This document shows positions 36,650-46,818 of a DNA stretch of 64,000 nt, piece by piece (position 1 is the stretch's first letter; each line of letters starts with the position of its first letter). Below the pieces are notes generated by a model. The model did not search any database. It had not been told where the DNA came from and saw only the letters and a program-made list of their open reading frames with translations. The stretch lies in assembly GCF_000956525.1 (NCBI RefSeq), contig NZ_JYIW01000026.1:868001-932000 (forward strand), read 5' to 3'. The stretch is from Microbacterium oxydans (GTDB lineage Bacteria > Actinomycetota > Actinomycetes > Actinomycetales > Microbacteriaceae). The position numbers and the translations under genes were made by a program.

Positions 36650-37711
36650 TCAGCGACCGCGGATGCGGCGAGTGGCGTCCTGGACCTCGCCCACCAGTTC
36701 CTCGAGGATGTCCTCGAGGAACAGCACGGCGGTCGTCTGCCCCTGCGCGTCACGGACCTTCGCCAGGTGGCGCCCTGCACGGCGCATGACCGCGAGCGCG
36801 TCTTCCAGATCGGTGTCTTCCTGCACCGGCACCATGTGGTGGATGCGCTTGGCGGGAACCGGCTGGATCATCTTGACCTCGGCATCCGGCCCTTCAGAGG
36901 CCCGGAGGATGTCCTTCAGGTGCACGTAGCCGATCGGAGTCGTTTCGTCGTCCACGATCACGTAGCGCGAGAAACCGTAGCGGGCCACCGCCTTCTCGAT
37001 GTCGTCCGGCGTCGTGGACTGCGGCAGCGTCACGAGCTCGCTCAGCGGCACTGCCACGTCGCGAGCCTTCTTGTCGCTGAACTCGACCGCGGCCGCGACC
37101 GTGCCCGCGGCATCCGTCAGCACACCCTCACGGCGGGACTGGCTGACGATCGTCGCGACCTCGTCGAGCGTGAACGTGGAGGCTGCCTCGTTCTTCGGCT
37201 CGACGCGGAACAGACGCAGCACGCCGTTCGCGGCGGCGTTCAGCACCCAGATCACCGGCATGAACACCTTCGAGACCCAGACGAGCGCCGGGGCGAGGAT
37301 CAGCACCGCGCGATCCGGCACCGAGAACGCCAGGTTCTTCGGCACCATCTCACCGAAGACCACGTGCAGGAACGACACGATCAGCAGTGCGATCGTGAAC
37401 GAGACGGCATCGACAGCCGCATCGGGCAGTCCCACGGCGTGCAGCGGCACTGCCAGCAGGTGGTGGATGGCGGGCTCCGACACGTTCAGGATCAGCAGCG
37501 AGCAGATCGTGATGCCGAGCTGCGAGGTCGCGAGCATCAGCGTCGCGTGCTCCATGGCGTACAGCGCGGTCTTGGCTGCGCGCGATCCCTGTTCGGCACG
37601 CGGCTCGATCTGCGAGCGCCGCGCGGAGATCACCGCGAACTCGGCACCGACGAAGAAGGCGTTGGCCACCAGCAGCACCACCAGCCAGGCGAGTCCTCCC
37701 CAATCGCTCAT
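36650..37711 (-). CDS. CNNM/CBS-domain membrane protein (HlyC/CorC family)
   Basis: 353 aa. DUF21/CNNM transmembrane domain (about 1-170; NAFFVGAEFAVI, SQLGITICSL, GEMVPKNLA) then a CBS pair (about 205-325). Related proteins take part in Mg or Co export. The C-terminal CorC_HlyC domain seen in longer members is missing: the protein stops soon after the second CBS, while the partner gene has it. Its ATG overlaps the stop of the partner (ATGA), so the two may form a heteromer. Confidence 0.88.
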   Translation of the reverse strand: MSDWGGLAWLVVLLVANAFFVGAEFAVISARRSQIEPRAEQGSRAAKTALYAMEHATLMLATSQLGITICSLLILNVSEPAIHHLLAVPLHAVGLPDAAVDAVSFTIALLIVSFLHVVFGEMVPKNLAFSVPDRAVLILAPALVWVSKVFMPVIWVLNAAANGVLRLFRVEPKNEAASTFTLDEVATIVSQSRREGVLTDAAGTVAAAVEFSDKKARDVAVPLSELVTLPQSTTPDDIEKAVARYGFSRYVIVDDETTPIGYVHLKDILRASEGPDAEVKMIQPVPAKRIHHMVPVQEDTDLEDALAVMRRAGRHLAKVRDAQGQTTAVLFLEDILEELVGEVQDATRRIRGR

Positions 37712-39024
37712 CGGGTGGCCTCCTCATCGCTGGTCGACGGACTGGGGACATATCTGACGCGATCGACGCGGCGACCGTCCATCCGGACGACCTGCAGGCT
37801 GCCGCTGTCGAGCGGCACCTCGTCGCCGACGACGGGTACGCGCTCGAGCACGCTCATCACGAATCCTCCGACGGTGTCGTACACCTCGCCCTCCGGCACT
37901 TCGACGCCGGCACGCTGGCGCAGCTCATCCGGCCGCAGCTCGCCGGGGAACGTGACGCCGTCACGGCCCCGGACCACGCCGGCCCTGGTGCGGTCGTGCT
38001 CATCGGCGACCTCGCCGACGAGTTCCTCGACCAGGTCTTCCAGGGTCACGAGACCGGCGGTTCCGCCGTATTCGTCGACCACGATCGCGAGCTGATAGCC
38101 ACGGGCGCGCAGCTCTGAGATGAGCGCGTCGACGTGCACGGTCTCCGGAACCCGCAGCGGCTCGGTCGAGAGCGCTCCGACCGGCACATCGGTGCGACGA
38201 TCGCGGGGCACCGAGATCGCGGCCTTCAGGTGCACGACGCCGGTGATGTCGTCGAGGTCCTCGTCGTAGACCGGGAAGCGACTGTGCCCGGTGCGACGAG
38301 CGAGCTGGATGACGTCGTCGGCCGTGTCACCGGCGGCGATCGCGTGCATGCTGGGGCGCGCCGTCATCACGTCGGCGGCGCTGAGCCGCGAGAACGTGAG
38401 CGTGCGGTCGAGCAGCGTCGCGGTATCGGCTTCCAGCACGCCGGCGCTCGCGGAACGGCGGACCAGCGACGAGAGCTCCTCGGCGCTGCGCGCACCCGAG
38501 AGCTCCTCCTTCGGCTCGATGCCCATGCTGCGCAGGACGCCGTTCGCGCTGCCGTTCAGCACCACGACGGCGGGGCGGAACACGGCGGTGAACGCGGTCT
38601 GGAACGGGATCACGAGTTTGGCGGTCGCTCGCGGGAGGGCAAGAGCGAAGTTCTTGGGGACGAGCTCGCCCAGGATCATCGAGAGCACGGTGGCGACGAA
38701 CATCGCCACGATCGTCGCGATCGGAGCGACGGCGACCTCGGGGATGTGCCAGGCGACCAGTGTCGGACGCAGCAGGTTCGAGAGCGCCGGCTCCATGGTG
38801 TATCCGGTGAGCAGCGTGGTCAGCGTGATACCGAGTTGCGCCGAGGACAGATGGGTCGACGTGTGCTTGAGGGCACTGATCGTGAGAGCGAGACGGGTCT
38901 CACCTCGCTCCTGTCGGGCCTCGAGCTCAGCGCGGTCGAGATTGACCAGCGCGAACTCGCTCGCGACGAAGAGGCCGGTGCCGACCGTGAGCAGCAGCCC
39001 CACGCCCAACATGATGTAGTCCAT
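37708..39024 (-). CDS. CNNM/CBS/CorC-domain membrane protein (hemolysin family)
   Basis: 438 aa. CNNM domain (ASEFALVNLDRAELEAR, SAQLGITLTTLLTGY, GELVPKNFALALP), CBS pair with VVDEYGGTAGLVTLEDLVEELVG, and a full C-terminal CorC_HlyC domain (about 355-430, VPVVGDEVPLDSG). GAGAGGAA lies before the ATG. Probable divalent-cation transport or sensing; first gene of the pair. Confidence 0.88.
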   Translation of the reverse strand: MDYIMLGVGLLLTVGTGLFVASEFALVNLDRAELEARQERGETRLALTISALKHTSTHLSSAQLGITLTTLLTGYTMEPALSNLLRPTLVAWHIPEVAVAPIATIVAMFVATVLSMILGELVPKNFALALPRATAKLVIPFQTAFTAVFRPAVVVLNGSANGVLRSMGIEPKEELSGARSAEELSSLVRRSASAGVLEADTATLLDRTLTFSRLSAADVMTARPSMHAIAAGDTADDVIQLARRTGHSRFPVYDEDLDDITGVVHLKAAISVPRDRRTDVPVGALSTEPLRVPETVHVDALISELRARGYQLAIVVDEYGGTAGLVTLEDLVEELVGEVADEHDRTRAGVVRGRDGVTFPGELRPDELRQRAGVEVPEGEVYDTVGGFVMSVLERVPVVGDEVPLDSGSLQVVRMDGRRVDRVRYVPSPSTSDEEATR

Positions 39025-39161
39025 CAGCGGTTCCTCTCCGGTGCGAGAGGCGGGCAGTGGGGCGAGGTACTACAACTGGGAGGGTCGTCCATTATGCAGA
39101 CGATTCTACCGAACGCGCGTGCTCTCACGCTCGCTCGCGCAGGGTTGTCCGCTCGGATGCC

Positions 39162-40616
39162 TCACCAGCTGACCGGCAGCGCCTTGCCCTCCTCGTATCC
39201 CGCAGCGGACTGCAGGCCGACGAGGGCGCGCTCGTGGAACTCCGGAACGCTCGCGGCGCCCGCGTACGTGAAGGACGAGCGCACGCCGGAGGTGATCATG
39301 TCGAGCAGGTCCTCGAGCCCAGGACGCAGGGGGTCCAGGTAGATGCGGGACGAGGAGATGCCCTCGGCGAACAGCTCCTTGCGCGCCCGCTCGTAGGCGT
39401 CCAGTCGGCCGAACCGAGCCTGCACGGCCTTGGTCGAGGCCATCCCCCACGACTCCTTGTAGATACGCCCGTCGTCGTCGGTCTGCAGCTCCCCCGGCGC
39501 CTCGATCGTGCCGGCGAACCAGGAACCCACCATGACGGATGCCGCACCGGCCGCGAGTGCCAGTGCCACGTCGCGGGGGTAGCGGACGCCGCCGTCCGCC
39601 CAGACGTGGGCGCCCAGCTCCTGCGCCGCCTGCGCCGTCTCGAGCACGGCCGAGAACTGCGGGCGCCCGACAGCGGTCATCATGCGCGTCGTGCACATCG
39701 CGCCCGGCCCGACACCGACCTTGAGGATCGACGCACCGGCTTCGACGAGATCCTTGACGCCGTCGGCCGTGACGATGTTGCCGGCGACGATCGGCAGTCC
39801 GAGTCCGAGCTCCGAGACCGTTCGCAGTGCCCGCAGCATCCCCTCCTGGTGGCCGTGCGCGGTGTCGAGCACCAGCACGTCGACCCCGGCAGCAGCCAAC
39901 GCGCGAGCCTTGGCTGCGACATCTCCGTTGATCCCGACGGCTGCGGCGACCGCCAGCCGACCGTCGGCGTCGAGCGCCGGACGGTACAGCGTGGAGCGCA
40001 GGGCGCTGCGGGCGCTGAGCGTGCCGACCAGGTGCCCGTGGTGCACGACGGTGACCATCTCGACCTCGGCGTCGGTGATCACGTCGAACGCGTGTCGCTC
40101 CGAGCCGATGTCGTCGGCGTCGATCGAAGGTGTCCCAGCACGCACGAGATCGCCGAGCTGGGCATCGGGCAGCGCGGTCGCGAGGCGCGTGGCAGGGAGG
40201 ACGCCGACGATCCGGTCGACCTGCACCGGCGCCGGTCCGTGCGCCACCACGATCCCGTGGCCCGCGGTCGCCGGGAGCAGGCGGAGCGCATCGGCGACGG
40301 ATGCCTCCGGCGGCAACACCAGCGGCGTGTCCCACAGCACGGGCTGCGCCTTGACCTCGCGGATCGCCGCGTCGAGATCCTGCAGCGGCATGTCCTGCGG
40401 CAGGACGCCGATTCCCCCTCTGCGTGCGAGCACGGCGGCGAGGCGAGGACCGGTGACGGAGTTCATGTTCGACGCGACCAACGGGAGTGTGGCCGGTGTG
40501 CCGTCGCGCGGCGCCAGATCGACCTGGAGGCGGCTCGTCACCGCCGATCGTCGTGGCACCAGGAACACGTCCGAGTAGGTCAGATCGACTGTCGGCAACG
40601 CACCAGAGAACTCCAT
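39162..40616 (-). CDS. guaB1: GuaB1-family IMP dehydrogenase-related protein (probable GMP reductase)
   Basis: 484 aa. IMPDH/GMPR barrel with an inserted CBS pair (about 95-205). TYSDVFLVPRRS opens the barrel; catalytic Cys lies in GVGPGAMCTTR; VWADGGVRYPRDV and a flap region follow. Mycobacterial GuaB1, of the same architecture, has been shown to act as a CBS-regulated GMP reductase, so purine salvage (GMP to IMP) is the likely role rather than de novo GMP synthesis. ATG with TACCGT exactly six bases upstream. Confidence 0.88.
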   Translation of the reverse strand: MEFSGALPTVDLTYSDVFLVPRRSAVTSRLQVDLAPRDGTPATLPLVASNMNSVTGPRLAAVLARRGGIGVLPQDMPLQDLDAAIREVKAQPVLWDTPLVLPPEASVADALRLLPATAGHGIVVAHGPAPVQVDRIVGVLPATRLATALPDAQLGDLVRAGTPSIDADDIGSERHAFDVITDAEVEMVTVVHHGHLVGTLSARSALRSTLYRPALDADGRLAVAAAVGINGDVAAKARALAAAGVDVLVLDTAHGHQEGMLRALRTVSELGLGLPIVAGNIVTADGVKDLVEAGASILKVGVGPGAMCTTRMMTAVGRPQFSAVLETAQAAQELGAHVWADGGVRYPRDVALALAAGAASVMVGSWFAGTIEAPGELQTDDDGRIYKESWGMASTKAVQARFGRLDAYERARKELFAEGISSSRIYLDPLRPGLEDLLDMITSGVRSSFTYAGAASVPEFHERALVGLQSAAGYEEGKALPVSW

Positions 40617-40684
40617 GTCTCCACGGTACCGAGATCGTGGCGTCCACGGCGGGTTGCTTCGACGATTGCGGGTGCGAAACACGT

Positions 40685-40690
40685 TAGGCT
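40685..40690 (+). promoter_or_regulatory. Candidate -10 of kgd
   Basis: TAGGCT, the same hexamer used at several leaderless starts in this window, but here about 88 nt before the GTG of kgd, giving a leader with its own ribosome site (GAGGG). No convincing -35 was seen. Confidence 0.4.
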
Positions 40691-40777
40691 TGATGATCGA
40701 GAGTGTGCGAACCCGGGCGCATGACCGCGCCCGTGATCAGCACAGTGTGCTTCAGCGATGAAAGAGGGCGATCGAGC

Positions 40778-43700
40778 GTGTCGAACCAGGTGACCGGCGT
40801 CGGAGGCGACGGGGGGTTCGGAGCCAATTCCTGGCTCGTCGAAGAGCTCTACGAGCAGTTCAAGGAGAACCGCGACTCCGTGGACAAGGAGTGGTGGCCG
40901 ATCCTCGAGAAGTACCACTCCGAGGCCTCAGCACCTGCCGCGTCGGCCGCGCCGGCGGCAGCAGCGCCGCCCGCTGATCACCCCGTGACCGCGCCGATCC
41001 CGGTGATCGGCTCCCAGCCCGTGGCGAGGACGACCGCGAAGCCGGCGACGGCCGCTCCCATCCCGGCGCAGGCTCCGAAGCCCGCGGCGAAGGAGACGCA
41101 GGACGCCGCTGAAGAGGACAAGGTCACCCCGCTCCGTGGTCTGCCCAAGACCCTCGCCGCGAACATGGACGAGTCGCTGACCGTCCCGACCGCCACCAGC
41201 GTGCGGACGATCCCGGCGAAGCTGATGATCGACAACCGCATCGTCATCAACAACCACATGGCACGCACGCGCGGCGGCAAGATCAGCTTCACGCACCTCA
41301 TCGGCTGGGCGCTCATCCGCACGCTCGACGAGTTCCGCAGCCAGAACGTGTTCTACGCCGAGATCGACGGCAAGCCCTCCGTCGTCGCGCCGGCCCACGT
41401 GAACCTCGGTATCGCGATCGACCTGCCCAAGCCCGACGGCACGCGCGCGCTCATGGTGCCCAGCATCAAGCGGGCCGACACCCTGAGCTTCAGCGAGTAC
41501 CTGGTCGCCTACGAAGACCTCGTCACCCGTGCCCGCAACAACAAGCTCACCGCCGCGGACTTCCAGGGCACCACGGTGTCGCTGACCAACCCCGGCGGCA
41601 TCGGCACCGTGCACTCCGTGCCGCGTCTGATGAAGGGCCAGGGCTGCATCATCGGCGCCGGTGCCCTCGAATACCCGGCCGAGTTCCAGGGCGCCAGCGC
41701 TCGAACCCTCAACGAGCTCGCGATCGGCAAGACGATCACGCTCACGAGCACCTACGACCACCGCGTCATCCAGGGTGCCGGCTCCGGCGAGTTCCTGAAG
41801 AAGGTGCACGAACTCCTCATCGGCCAGCGCGGCTTCTATGACGACATCTTCGCCGCTCTCCGCATCCCGTACGCGCCGATCCGGTGGAACCCCGACATCG
41901 CCGTCGACCTCGCCGAGCGCGTCGACAAGCAGTCGCGGGTGCAGGAGCTGATCAACTCCTACCGGGTCCGCGGCCACCTCATGGCCGACATCGACCCGCT
42001 CGAGTACCAGCAGCGCTCGCACCCGGACCTCGAGATCGAGAGCCACGGCCTCACGTTCTGGGATCTCGACCGCGAGTTCGTCACCGGGGGCTTCGGTGGC
42101 CGACGCGTCGCGAAGCTGCGTGACATCCTCGGCGTGCTGCGCGATTCCTACTGCCGCACGCTGGGCATCGAGTACATGCACATCCAGGACCCCGAGCAGC
42201 GCCGTTGGTTCCAGGAGAAGGTCGAGGTCAAGTACCAGAAGCCCGGCCACGACGAGCAGCTGCGGGTGCTCCGCAAGCTCAACGAGGCCGAGGCCTTCGA
42301 GACCTTCCTGCAGACGAAGTTCGTCGGCCAGAAGCGGTTCTCCCTCGAGGGCGGCGAGTCGCTCATCCCGCTGCTCGACGAGATCCTCCAGGGAGCGGCG
42401 ACCGCGGGGCTCGACGGCGCGGCGATCGGCATGGCCCACCGTGGCCGCCTGAACGTGCTCACCAACATCGCGGGCAAGACCTACGGTCAGGTGTTCCGCG
42501 AGTTCGAGGGAACCCAGACGCCCGGAAACCAGCGCGGCTCCGGTGACGTGAAGTACCACCTGGGCACCGAGGGCACCTTCGTCGCCGACGACGAGTCGGA
42601 GCTGCCGGTCTACCTGGCTGCCAACCCCTCGCACCTCGAGACCGTCGACGGCGTGCTCGAGGGCATCGTCCGCGCGAAGCAGGACCGCAAGCCGATCGGC
42701 ACCTTCGCCTGGCTGCCGATCCTCGTGCACGGTGACGCCGCCTTCGCAGGCCAGGGCGTCGTGGTGGAGACGCTGCAGATGTCGCAGCTGCGCGGCTACC
42801 GCACCGGCGGCACGATCCACGTGGTCGTGAACAACCAGGTCGGCTTCACGACCACCCCGAGCGACGGACGCACCTCGATCTACGCGACGGACGTCGCGAA
42901 GACGATCCAGGCGCCGGTGTTCCATGTGAACGGCGACGACCCCGAGGCCGTCATCCACGTCGCGCAGCTCGCGTTCGAATACCGCGAGCGGTTCCACCGC
43001 GACGTCGTGATCGATCTCGTCTGCTACCGCCGACGCGGACACAACGAGGGCGACGACCCCTCGATGACGCAGCCGCTGATGACCGACCTGATCCAGGCGA
43101 AGCGCTCGGTCCGCCGCCTCTACACCGAGTCGCTCGTCGGCCGCGGCGATATCACCGAGCAGGAGTACGACGAGGCCAAGGCGGACTTCCAGAACCGTCT
43201 CGAGATCGCGTTCGCCGAGACCCACGCCGCCGAGACCGGTGCGACGCCGATCGCTCCCGAGCTGCCGCCGGTCGAGGACCAGGTCGGTGCGCCCGATGTG
43301 ACCGGTGTACCGAATGAGGTCATCCAGCTGATCGGCGATGCCTTCGTGAACAAGCCGGAAGGCTTCACGGTGCACCCGAAGATCAACCAGCTGCTCGAGA
43401 AGCGTCTCGACATGAGCCGCAACGGCGGCATCGACTGGGGCTTCGGCGAGCTGCTCGCCTTCGGATCGCTGCTGGTCGAGGGAACCACGGTCCGCCTCGC
43501 GGGACAGGATGCCCGTCGCGGCACCTTCGTGCAGCGTCACGCGTCACTGCACGACCGGGCCAATGGCCAGGAATGGCTGCCGCTGTCGAACCTGTCGGAT
43601 GCACAGGGCCGCTTCTTCGTCTACGACTCGCTGCTCAGCGAGTACGCAGCGCTCGGCTTCGAGTACGGCTACTCGGTCGAGGCCCCTGAGGCACTCGTGC

Positions 43701-44455
43701 TCTGGGAGGCGCAGTTCGGCGACTTCGTCAACGGCGCCCAGTCGGTGATCGACGAGTACATCTCGGCTGCCGAGCAGAAGTGGGGACAGCAGTCCAGCGT
43801 CACGCTCCTGCTCCCCCACGGCTACGAGGGCCAGGGACCGGATCACTCGTCCGCCCGCATCGAGCGTTTCCTGCAACTGTGCGCGCAGGACAACATGATC
43901 GTCTCGCGCCCGTCGACGCCCGCGTCGTACTTCCACCTGCTTCGCCGCCAGGCGTACGCGCGTCCTCGCAAGCCGCTCATCGTCTTCACCCCGAAGGCGA
44001 TGCTGCGTCTGCGCGGCGCCACCAGCCCGGTCGAGGACTTCACGCAGGGCCGCTTCGAGCCAGTGATCGACGACCACCGCGAACTCGACCGCGCAGCCGT
44101 CAAACGGGTGCTCGTTCACTCCGGCAAGGTGCACTGGGATCTGCGCACCGAGGTCGAGAAGAACCCGAACCCCGAGGTCGCGCTGGTGCGTCTCGAGCAG
44201 CTCTACCCGACGCCGATCGAGGACCTGAAGAAGGTCACCGACTCCTACCCGAACGCCGAGTTGGTGTGGGTGCAGGAGGAGCCGGAGAACCAGGGCGCCT
44301 GGCCGTTCCTGGCGCTCGCCTTCGCCGGTGTCCCCGGCGACCGCACGTTCCGCCCGGTTGCCCGCACGGCCTCGGCGTCGCCCGCGACCGGTTCGTCGAA
44401 GGTGCACGCGGCTGAGCAGGCGACCCTGTTGCGTGAGGCGCTCACGGTCAGCTGA
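40778..44455 (+). CDS. kgd: Multifunctional 2-oxoglutarate decarboxylase/dehydrogenase (E1-E2 fusion)
   Basis: Thiamine-diphosphate enzyme of the TCA cycle, 1225 aa, in the fused actinobacterial form. N-terminal E1 helix (NSWLVEELYEQFK), Ala/Pro-rich linker to about 115, E2-like acyltransferase core to about 365 with active-site TYDHRVIQGA near 325, then E1o: GMAHRGRLNVL near 551, HGDAAFAGQGVV, VNNQVGFTT, and the C-terminal transketolase domain. There is no lipoyl domain, so lipoyl groups must come from another E2. GTG at 40778 preceded by GAGGG. In relatives it is inhibited by the FHA protein GarA/OdhI; that gene is not in the window. Confidence 0.95.
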   Translation: MSNQVTGVGGDGGFGANSWLVEELYEQFKENRDSVDKEWWPILEKYHSEASAPAASAAPAAAAPPADHPVTAPIPVIGSQPVARTTAKPATAAPIPAQAPKPAAKETQDAAEEDKVTPLRGLPKTLAANMDESLTVPTATSVRTIPAKLMIDNRIVINNHMARTRGGKISFTHLIGWALIRTLDEFRSQNVFYAEIDGKPSVVAPAHVNLGIAIDLPKPDGTRALMVPSIKRADTLSFSEYLVAYEDLVTRARNNKLTAADFQGTTVSLTNPGGIGTVHSVPRLMKGQGCIIGAGALEYPAEFQGASARTLNELAIGKTITLTSTYDHRVIQGAGSGEFLKKVHELLIGQRGFYDDIFAALRIPYAPIRWNPDIAVDLAERVDKQSRVQELINSYRVRGHLMADIDPLEYQQRSHPDLEIESHGLTFWDLDREFVTGGFGGRRVAKLRDILGVLRDSYCRTLGIEYMHIQDPEQRRWFQEKVEVKYQKPGHDEQLRVLRKLNEAEAFETFLQTKFVGQKRFSLEGGESLIPLLDEILQGAATAGLDGAAIGMAHRGRLNVLTNIAGKTYGQVFREFEGTQTPGNQRGSGDVKYHLGTEGTFVADDESELPVYLAANPSHLETVDGVLEGIVRAKQDRKPIGTFAWLPILVHGDAAFAGQGVVVETLQMSQLRGYRTGGTIHVVVNNQVGFTTTPSDGRTSIYATDVAKTIQAPVFHVNGDDPEAVIHVAQLAFEYRERFHRDVVIDLVCYRRRGHNEGDDPSMTQPLMTDLIQAKRSVRRLYTESLVGRGDITEQEYDEAKADFQNRLEIAFAETHAAETGATPIAPELPPVEDQVGAPDVTGVPNEVIQLIGDAFVNKPEGFTVHPKINQLLEKRLDMSRNGGIDWGFGELLAFGSLLVEGTTVRLAGQDARRGTFVQRHASLHDRANGQEWLPLSNLSDAQGRFFVYDSLLSEYAALGFEYGYSVEAPEALVLWEAQFGDFVNGAQSVIDEYISAAEQKWGQQSSVTLLLPHGYEGQGPDHSSARIERFLQLCAQDNMIVSRPSTPASYFHLLRRQAYARPRKPLIVFTPKAMLRLRGATSPVEDFTQGRFEPVIDDHRELDRAAVKRVLVHSGKVHWDLRTEVEKNPNPEVALVRLEQLYPTPIEDLKKVTDSYPNAELVWVQEEPENQGAWPFLALAFAGVPGDRTFRPVARTASASPATGSSKVHAAEQATLLREALTVS

Positions 44456-44469
44456 TCGAACGCAGACGA

Positions 44470-44506
44470 GAAGGGGCGCCCCGACGAGAAGTCGGGGCGC
44501 CCCTTC
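44470..44506 (+). terminator. Terminator after kgd
   Basis: GAAGGGGCGCCCCGAC, loop GAGAA, GTCGGGGCGCCCCTTC: perfect 16-bp stem 14 bp after the kgd stop; it also faces the convergent Eis-like gene. Confidence 0.88.
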
Positions 44507-44525
44507 CGTCTGCCTGCGGCGTTGC

Positions 44526-45824
44526 TCAGTACCAGATGTCGAGCGAGGGCGCCGGCAGGGCGATGAACGCCCGGTCGAGCTGATCGGCGACCGCAGCGGT
44601 GGTGACGATCTTCCCTGCACCGCGCAGGGTCTCTGCGCGGACAGCGCCGGCGTAGATCGATGACAGCGCCGAGACGCCGAGCGTCGCATCGGCGTCCGCA
44701 TCGCTGTGCTCGACCGTCGCTGCGCCGTCTTCGTCGACGCGCAGGCGCCACGTGCCCTCGGTGAAGTCGAGCGGATCCTCGATGCGCAGGACGAGGTCGA
44801 GCGGTGCGGAGTACCGGCGTGCCTCGAGCGTCCGGGGAAGATCGAGGATGCGCAGCCAGCCGTGGTCGTGGACCTCCTGCTTCACACCGCGCTGGTCGGC
44901 CACGAGCCACGGCAGCGGGTCGTCAGGAGTCTGCAGGTCGGCCGTGACCTCGTCGACGAGGTCGTGCTGCAGCGCGAAGCGCCAGAGCGCCGCGCGCGCG
45001 TCGACCGTATCGGCGAAGAGCGCACGGACGCGCAGGCTGAACCGGAACGTGCCGCTGGCGTCCTCCAGCGAGTACACGATCACGCCGCGCACCTCACCGT
45101 CCTCATCGAGGTAGCGGACGCCGCGCACCTTCTCCCGGTCCGTCTCTCCCGGCGAGATGCCCGCATAGCCCTCCCAGCGCTCCGGCCAGCCGGGGATGCG
45201 GCCCGACCGGGTCACCCGATCGCGATCGTGCACGGATGCCAGGTCCTCGACCAGTTCCTCGCGCTCCCGGTACTCCAGGCTGCCGGCAGGCGTGTGACCG
45301 CCCCAGCCGGCTCGGCGGGTGTCCACCGTGTACCGGACGGCCGGCAGCGCCGCACCGAAGCCGTAGCGGGCGTAGATCGTCGCCTCGGACACCGTGAGTC
45401 CGGCGAGCGGAACGCCGGCGGACGCCGCGGCTCGCAGTTCTCCCTCGAGCAGCGACCTGGCGATGCCGCGGCGGCGATGCGTCGCTGCGACCGTCACTCC
45501 GCTGATCGCCCACATATCGATCTCGCCGCCCGGGATCGTCATGGGCGTCACCCAGGCGTCGACCGTGCCGATCGGCTTCGCGTCGTCTGCCGCGTCGTGC
45601 TCGAAGACGCCGACCGTCCGTCGCGTCGTGAGCGTCCTGCGCTCGTGGGTCAGCGACTCGGCCGTCGGCTCACCGCCGAGGAAGCCTCGGTGCACGGCCC
45701 GCTGGAACGGGACCGCCTTCGCCTCGTCGCGCTGATCGACGACGCGGTAGTCCAGACCGCGGGTGCGCAACCGCTCCCGAGAGGTCTGGTCAGCCGGAAC
45801 TTCACGATGATCGATGCTCGTCAT
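44526..45824 (-). CDS. Eis-like GNAT acetyltransferase with SCP2-type C-terminal domain
   Basis: 432 aa, length and order of Enhanced intracellular survival (Eis) proteins: GNAT domain with VTVAATHRRRGIARSLL (acetyl-CoA loop, about 110-126) and the catalytic-Tyr-like ARYGFGAA, a second GNAT-like domain, then an SCP2-like domain ending exactly in LDIWY, whose terminal carboxylate is catalytic in Eis. Members acetylate aminoglycosides and other amines. ATG with TAGGCT exactly six bases upstream. Confidence 0.88.
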   Translation of the reverse strand: MTSIDHREVPADQTSRERLRTRGLDYRVVDQRDEAKAVPFQRAVHRGFLGGEPTAESLTHERRTLTTRRTVGVFEHDAADDAKPIGTVDAWVTPMTIPGGEIDMWAISGVTVAATHRRRGIARSLLEGELRAAASAGVPLAGLTVSEATIYARYGFGAALPAVRYTVDTRRAGWGGHTPAGSLEYREREELVEDLASVHDRDRVTRSGRIPGWPERWEGYAGISPGETDREKVRGVRYLDEDGEVRGVIVYSLEDASGTFRFSLRVRALFADTVDARAALWRFALQHDLVDEVTADLQTPDDPLPWLVADQRGVKQEVHDHGWLRILDLPRTLEARRYSAPLDLVLRIEDPLDFTEGTWRLRVDEDGAATVEHSDADADATLGVSALSSIYAGAVRAETLRGAGKIVTTAAVADQLDRAFIALPAPSLDIWY

Positions 45825-45866
45825 GACTCCAGCCTAGAGTCGCCGGCCGACATCGGTCGCAGCCGA

Positions 45867-46112
45867 TCAGTGCTGAGCGGACTGCACCTCACGCAGGCGT
45901 GCGAACACCTGGTCGCGGAGCTCCTCCGGAGCGGTCTCCTTGCAGGCCCGGGCCACGACCTCGGTCAGGGTCGTGGCGACGAGCGCCTCATCCCGACAGG
46001 ACGGGCAGTTCTCGAGATGCTCGCGGATCTCGGTGTGCTCGGTGTTGCACACCTCGTTGCGGAGGTACTCCTCCAGATCCTGACGGGCCTTGTCGCAGCC
46101 GCAGTCGCTCAT
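45867..46112 (-). CDS. rsrA: Zinc-containing anti-sigma factor
   Basis: 81 aa ZAS-family redox switch. His32-x3-Cys36-x2-Cys39 (HLENCPSC) is the zinc motif, with extra cysteines at 4, 6, 22 and 56. In Streptomyces RsrA, oxidation of such cysteines releases SigR. The ATG overlaps the sigma gene stop (ATGA), the usual sigR-rsrA arrangement. Confidence 0.93.
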   Translation of the reverse strand: MSDCGCDKARQDLEEYLRNEVCNTEHTEIREHLENCPSCRDEALVATTLTEVVARACKETAPEELRDQVFARLREVQSAQH

Positions 46113-46774
46113 TTCGCGCTCCTCGTGTTCTCAGCCGCGGCGATGCCCCGCTCCACGGCGTAATCAGCCAACAGCTCCCGCAGCATCCGCCTGCCACGAT
46201 GCAGACGGCTCATCACGGTGCCGATGGGTGTCTTCATGATGTCGGCGATCTCCTGGTAGGCGAATCCCTCGACGTCTGCGAGGTACACCGCCAGCCGGAA
46301 GTCCTCCGGGACGGCCTGCAGCGCATCCTTGACGACGGATGCCGGCATGCGGTCGATCGCCTCCGCCTCGGCCGAACGGCTGTGCGAAGCCGTCGTCGAC
46401 TCCGCGCCGCCGAGCTGCCAGTCCTCGAGCTCGTCGATCGTGCCCTGGAACGGCTCGCGCTGCTTCTTGCGGTAGATGTTGATGTACGTGTTGGTGAGGA
46501 TCCGGTACAGCCAGGCCTTGAGGTTCGTGCCCTGCGAGAACGTCGCCCACGACCCGTAGGCCTTCACGAACGTCTCCTGCACGAGGTCGGCGGCGTCTGC
46601 GGGATTGCGCGTCATACGCATCGCGGCGGCATAGAGCTGATCCATGAACGGGATCGCCTGCTCTTCGAATTCCTGTCGAGGGTCGCCGACGGTGTCTGCT
46701 GTTCCGGTGTCATCCATCACGGGCCAGTCTAGGCCGCTGATGTCCACCGTTTCGCGTTCCAACGTGGCGAGCAT
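46109..46774 (-). CDS. sigR: ECF sigma factor of the SigR/SigH thiol-stress type
   Basis: 221 aa. Region 2 [31 protein letters not shown], region 4 [24 protein letters not shown]. The long N-terminal lead (about 35 residues) before region 2 is common in this group. GGAGA precedes the ATG at 46774. A consensus SigR promoter 45 bp upstream indicates autoregulation; targets should include thioredoxin and mycothiol genes. Confidence 0.94.
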   Translation of the reverse strand: MLATLERETVDISGLDWPVMDDTGTADTVGDPRQEFEEQAIPFMDQLYAAAMRMTRNPADAADLVQETFVKAYGSWATFSQGTNLKAWLYRILTNTYINIYRKKQREPFQGTIDELEDWQLGGAESTTASHSRSAEAEAIDRMPASVVKDALQAVPEDFRLAVYLADVEGFAYQEIADIMKTPIGTVMSRLHRGRRMLRELLADYAVERGIAAAENTRSAK

Positions 46775-46818
46775 GCTGTCTCCTTCTCGGCGGGTGCGCC
46801 GCTGTTCACTAAGGTGGA

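Noticed and set aside
40928..43540. An 870-codon minus-strand open frame opposite kgd
   Set aside because: Composition is Arg/Asp/Val-biased as expected of a codon shadow, and kgd has all its catalytic motifs on the other strand.
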